A DNA stretch of 64,000 nt, from NCBI GenBank assembly GCA_029262515.1, contig JAJCZH010000020.1, positions 1 to 64,000 on the forward strand. The letters are read 5' to 3'. Positions 61,301 to 64,000 of the stretch are shown here, piece by piece. The position numbers and the translations under genes are program-made. The notes beneath the pieces are model-generated. The model was given only the letters and a program-made list of their open reading frames with translations, did not search any database and was not told the origin of the DNA. Each line of letters begins with the position of its first letter. The stretch's first letter is position 1. The stretch is from Deltaproteobacteria bacterium (GTDB lineage: Bacteria; Desulfobacterota; GWC2-55-46; JADFVP01).

Positions 61301-61669
61301 TCAGCCGCCTATCTGCGTACCCGCTCCTGACATCTCTTTTATGGCATCCGCCTCTGTGGCAAACGACGGTATCAGTTTCGTAAGGCCCACTATCCTGAAG
61401 ACCTCGATATTTATCTTGCTGAGAGAAGAAAAGAGCACAACGCCCTCGGCCTCTTTAATCTTCTCAATGATGCCTATCAGGATAGAGACGCCGATGGAGT
61501 TGACGATATCGGTCTCGGAAAAGTCGATAACGACCTTCCTGATCCCCTTTTCGATAAAGGTTTCGCAGACCTGTTCGAGCTTCTCGCCCTCTATGCCGTT
61601 GATATAGTTCTGCGGGTAGAGCACCACGGTATCTCCCACCTCGCGGCACCCGTTTAATATGTCGATCAT
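61301..61669 (-). CDS. STAS-domain anti-sigma-factor antagonist-like protein
   Basis: KVVIDFSETDIVNSIGVSILIGIIEKIKEAEGVVLFSSLS. Confidence 0.9.
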   Translation of the reverse strand: MIDILNGCREVGDTVVLYPQNYINGIEGEKLEQVCETFIEKGIRKVVIDFSETDIVNSIGVSILIGIIEKIKEAEGVVLFSSLSKINIEVFRIVGLTKLIPSFATEADAIKEMSGAGTQIGG

Positions 61670-62020
61670 ACATTATCCCTAATCAATAAAACGTACGCCA
61701 CATAACACCTTCGGGCCTTACGGGCCACTTTTATGTCGACCATCAACGGTTTCTGTTCAATAAGTATAGATCACCAAATTATCCGGCAACCTAAAGACCG
61801 CGCTCGTATCTACCATAAATAAAGACCGGCACAAAACTGTACCTGCCGGCACTTTCAGGCCGACAGGACGGGCACCGGACAATTTTTTATATTATAACTC
61901 TTTGGTAAAGGATTCGGTAACAAAAAACTCTACTGCCCTCAATTACTACCGACCGGCTGCCGATAAAGTCTTTTCCGGCAACGGGCGCCCCACGGCAAAA
62001 CCGCTTAAAACTCTTCAGCT

Positions 62021-64000
62021 CTACTCTTGCTCGTCCTCTTCTTCCACAGGTTCTTTGGCGAGGTACTTGACCAGCACTATCTTTGTTCCGTCATGGAGCC
62101 GTTCGAAACGGACCTCGTCCATAAGTCCTTTCATCAGCTCTATGCCCCAGCCCCTCTTGCGCGGCAGACCGCTGCTCTGGGTTACGGGCGACAACTTATC
62201 GACCTTGCCGTCGAAACCGACGCCGCCGTTCTGGATATATATTATCAGCCGGTCCGCACGCGCCACAAAGCGCATATGAACCCGGCCAGAGCGGCTTCTC
62301 GAATGTTCAAAAGCGTTTATGCAGCCCTCGACGAGCGCCGCCTTGATCTGCCCGATAGCATCGTGGTCAAAACCCATCTCCACGCCTATCTCTTCAGCCG
62401 CCTTTACCGCAACAAGCTCTGCCTTGCTAGATTTGGGCAGAACCACCTCAAACTCTTTTATCGTTCCCGGCAGTCCGGCTTCGTCGCTGCCGTGCCCGGA
62501 GAGTTCGGTTTTGCTACCAGGAGCGCCCTGCCCGGAAGGTCTTTCGGCAAGCGTCTCTTTCAGGATACCGAGCTGCATATTGTCCGACGAGTAGACCCCC
62601 TCTGAATCGAGACGCCCCAGAGCCTCGGCAGTAAACTCGTCATAACCGACCACCCACCTGACAATCCTTACACCTCTAAAGCGATGCCTCAAGATTGCGC
62701 TGCGCCGCAAGAAGTTATCGACGTCGCCCTGGTTAACCGGACCGACGCCCTCCTTGACGAAGACGAGCCAGACTACCTCATTGCCGGCATCGAAACGGTT
62801 ACACTGAAATCCGCGAGCAACGATTATGGGCGGGCCCGCCTCCCTGCTCTCCCACCCCGAGGTATCGAATACCCCGACAACCTCCGGAATTATTACCCGC
62901 GACTCACCCCCGTTGCCAGAAATATCGGCCTCATCGATATTATATCTAAGGGCAAAGGTAGCGTTATCGAACAGAACCGCCGGGGTCTCTCCCCCCTTAA
63001 AGTCCGAGAGCACACCCCTCACTTCATCGTCAAAACCGCCGGCCGGATTACTGCCTAGCCCGATGTAACCGCCACGCAGCGCCTCGCTCACAAAGACCGT
63101 CTTTACCTCTTCGACAGTAGAGCCTCCGAGAGAGATCGCATGGGTATAACGCACGAAGTCGGCCATTACCTTGTCACCCGTCCATGAAAAGGTACCGAGT
63201 CCGGAACCTATTAAACCCGTACCGCTAAGCCGACTTGCGCTCGCTCCGGCCTCTTCAACCGGGATAGATAATTCCATCGATAACTCTTCGACACCGAACG
63301 CGGCCTGCGCAGTCGCAGACCAGTTAAGAACCTTCAGCGCTGTCCTGTCATCGATAGATAAGCTACTCTTTAAAAGAGCGCCGATGGAGCCGTCTATAAG
63401 CTCTCCGGCGTAGAGGTCGGCATACCCCCTGAGAGTGGACAGGTCGAGACCTCTGCGATGAGCGGCCCAGACCAGGCTACGGATATAGAGCGGGTTACCG
63501 CCAAGTTTTCTCGCAAGCTGAACCAGCACATCGGTATCGTACTCAACGTTGTGGCGCATGCAGAGGCTGGCGAGCATATCGACCGCATCCTCTTCGCCTA
63601 GCCCTTTAAGCTCTACCGCCTCAACCGGCCCCGCGCCCCAGACAACGTCCGCCTTGTTTCCACGGCTTCCAACGCCACTCGACGCTATCACCGGCAGGTC
63701 GAGCTCCGCTATCGCCTCGCTCAACTCTTCATCAAAAGAGGCGTCTATGCTACCGCCTAAAGCAACGTCTATGTCGTCGAATATAAAAAAGAGCGGCAGC
63801 AGCCCCTCTCCGGATGCCTCGGCGCCGACCCTCAGCCCATTTCTCACAACCTCACGCCCGTCTTCGGACCCAACCAGCTCGGCGTGGCGGCGAAGCAGCG
63901 CCGCACAACCGGCCAATGAGTCGTCGTCCGAGAGCATCGCCTCAAGCCTTGAGACAGAAAGACCGGTTCTAACCACTGCGCTCTCGCGCCTGTTGAAAGC
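62021..64000 (-). CDS. AAA/STAND-type ATPase fused to C-terminal RsbW-like HATPase (5' end beyond window)
   Basis: Walker B-like LFFIFDDID near N-terminus; C-terminal ALVEGCINAFEHSRSRSG..IIYIQNGGVGFD..RGWGIELMKGLMDEV; reading frame remains open to window end. Confidence 0.75.
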   Translation of the reverse strand, partial: AFNRRESAVVRTGLSVSRLEAMLSDDDSLAGCAALLRRHAELVGSEDGREVVRNGLRVGAEASGEGLLPLFFIFDDIDVALGGSIDASFDEELSEAIAELDLPVIASSGVGSRGNKADVVWGAGPVEAVELKGLGEEDAVDMLASLCMRHNVEYDTDVLVQLARKLGGNPLYIRSLVWAAHRRGLDLSTLRGYADLYAGELIDGSIGALLKSSLSIDDRTALKVLNWSATAQAAFGVEELSMELSIPVEEAGASASRLSGTGLIGSGLGTFSWTGDKVMADFVRYTHAISLGGSTVEEVKTVFVSEALRGGYIGLGSNPAGGFDDEVRGVLSDFKGGETPAVLFDNATFALRYNIDEADISGNGGESRVIIPEVVGVFDTSGWESREAGPPIIVARGFQCNRFDAGNEVVWLVFVKEGVGPVNQGDVDNFLRRSAILRHRFRGVRIVRWVVGYDEFTAEALGRLDSEGVYSSDNMQLGILKETLAERPSGQGAPGSKTELSGHGSDEAGLPGTIKEFEVVLPKSSKAELVAVKAAEEIGVEMGFDHDAIGQIKAALVEGCINAFEHSRSRSGRVHMRFVARADRLIIYIQNGGVGFDGKVDKLSPVTQSSGLPRKRGWGIELMKGLMDEVRFERLHDGTKIVLVKYLAKEPVEEEDEQE

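Noticed and set aside
61186-61303. Short GCGAAGCTnnGAAGTAC repeats upstream of the HD-GYP gene
   Set aside because: Two to three imperfect ~25-bp copies only; too weak to call a defined element.

Overview
The window reads as a bacterial chromosome segment, deltaproteobacteria-like by gene content (an inference; no taxonomic search was possible). Left end: a phosphate locus (OprP-like porin, PstS, PhoB-type regulator) beside an aquaporin + ArsC-like pair. Next (~6.1-9.45 kb) is an AT-rich, decayed accessory island with a dense cluster of ACGTAACGT/CGTAACGTTACG palindromes, a duplicated small-ORF leader, a frameshifted unknown gene, and a frameshifted tyrosine recombinase next to tRNA-Leu(UAA). 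Then an energy-metabolism block: a monoheme cytochrome/beta-barrel protein resembling Cyc2-type fusions, a PEGA lipoprotein, a solitary ATP synthase c subunit, and a full Alternative Complex III operon with ActB split into two genes. The rest is mostly housekeeping: decayed P-type ATPase, MotAB-like pair, nadA, aspartate aminotransferase, coaD, rsmD, truA, asd, rmuC, apbC, pyrDK, recJ. Embedded in it are a compact UbiV/UbiB/UbiE/UbiT quinone cluster, a giant CoA-dehydratase activase, divergent heme-copper-oxidase-like proteins, REP-type repeats, and a STAS / ATPase-HATPase regulatory pair at the right edge. Strongest candidates for follow-up: the palindrome array with duplicated micro-ORFs (6.2-6.8 kb), the Cyc2-like protein next to ACIII, the O2-independent-type ubiquinone cluster lacking a visible ubiU, and the aquaporin-ArsC pair near a Pho-box-like repeat.
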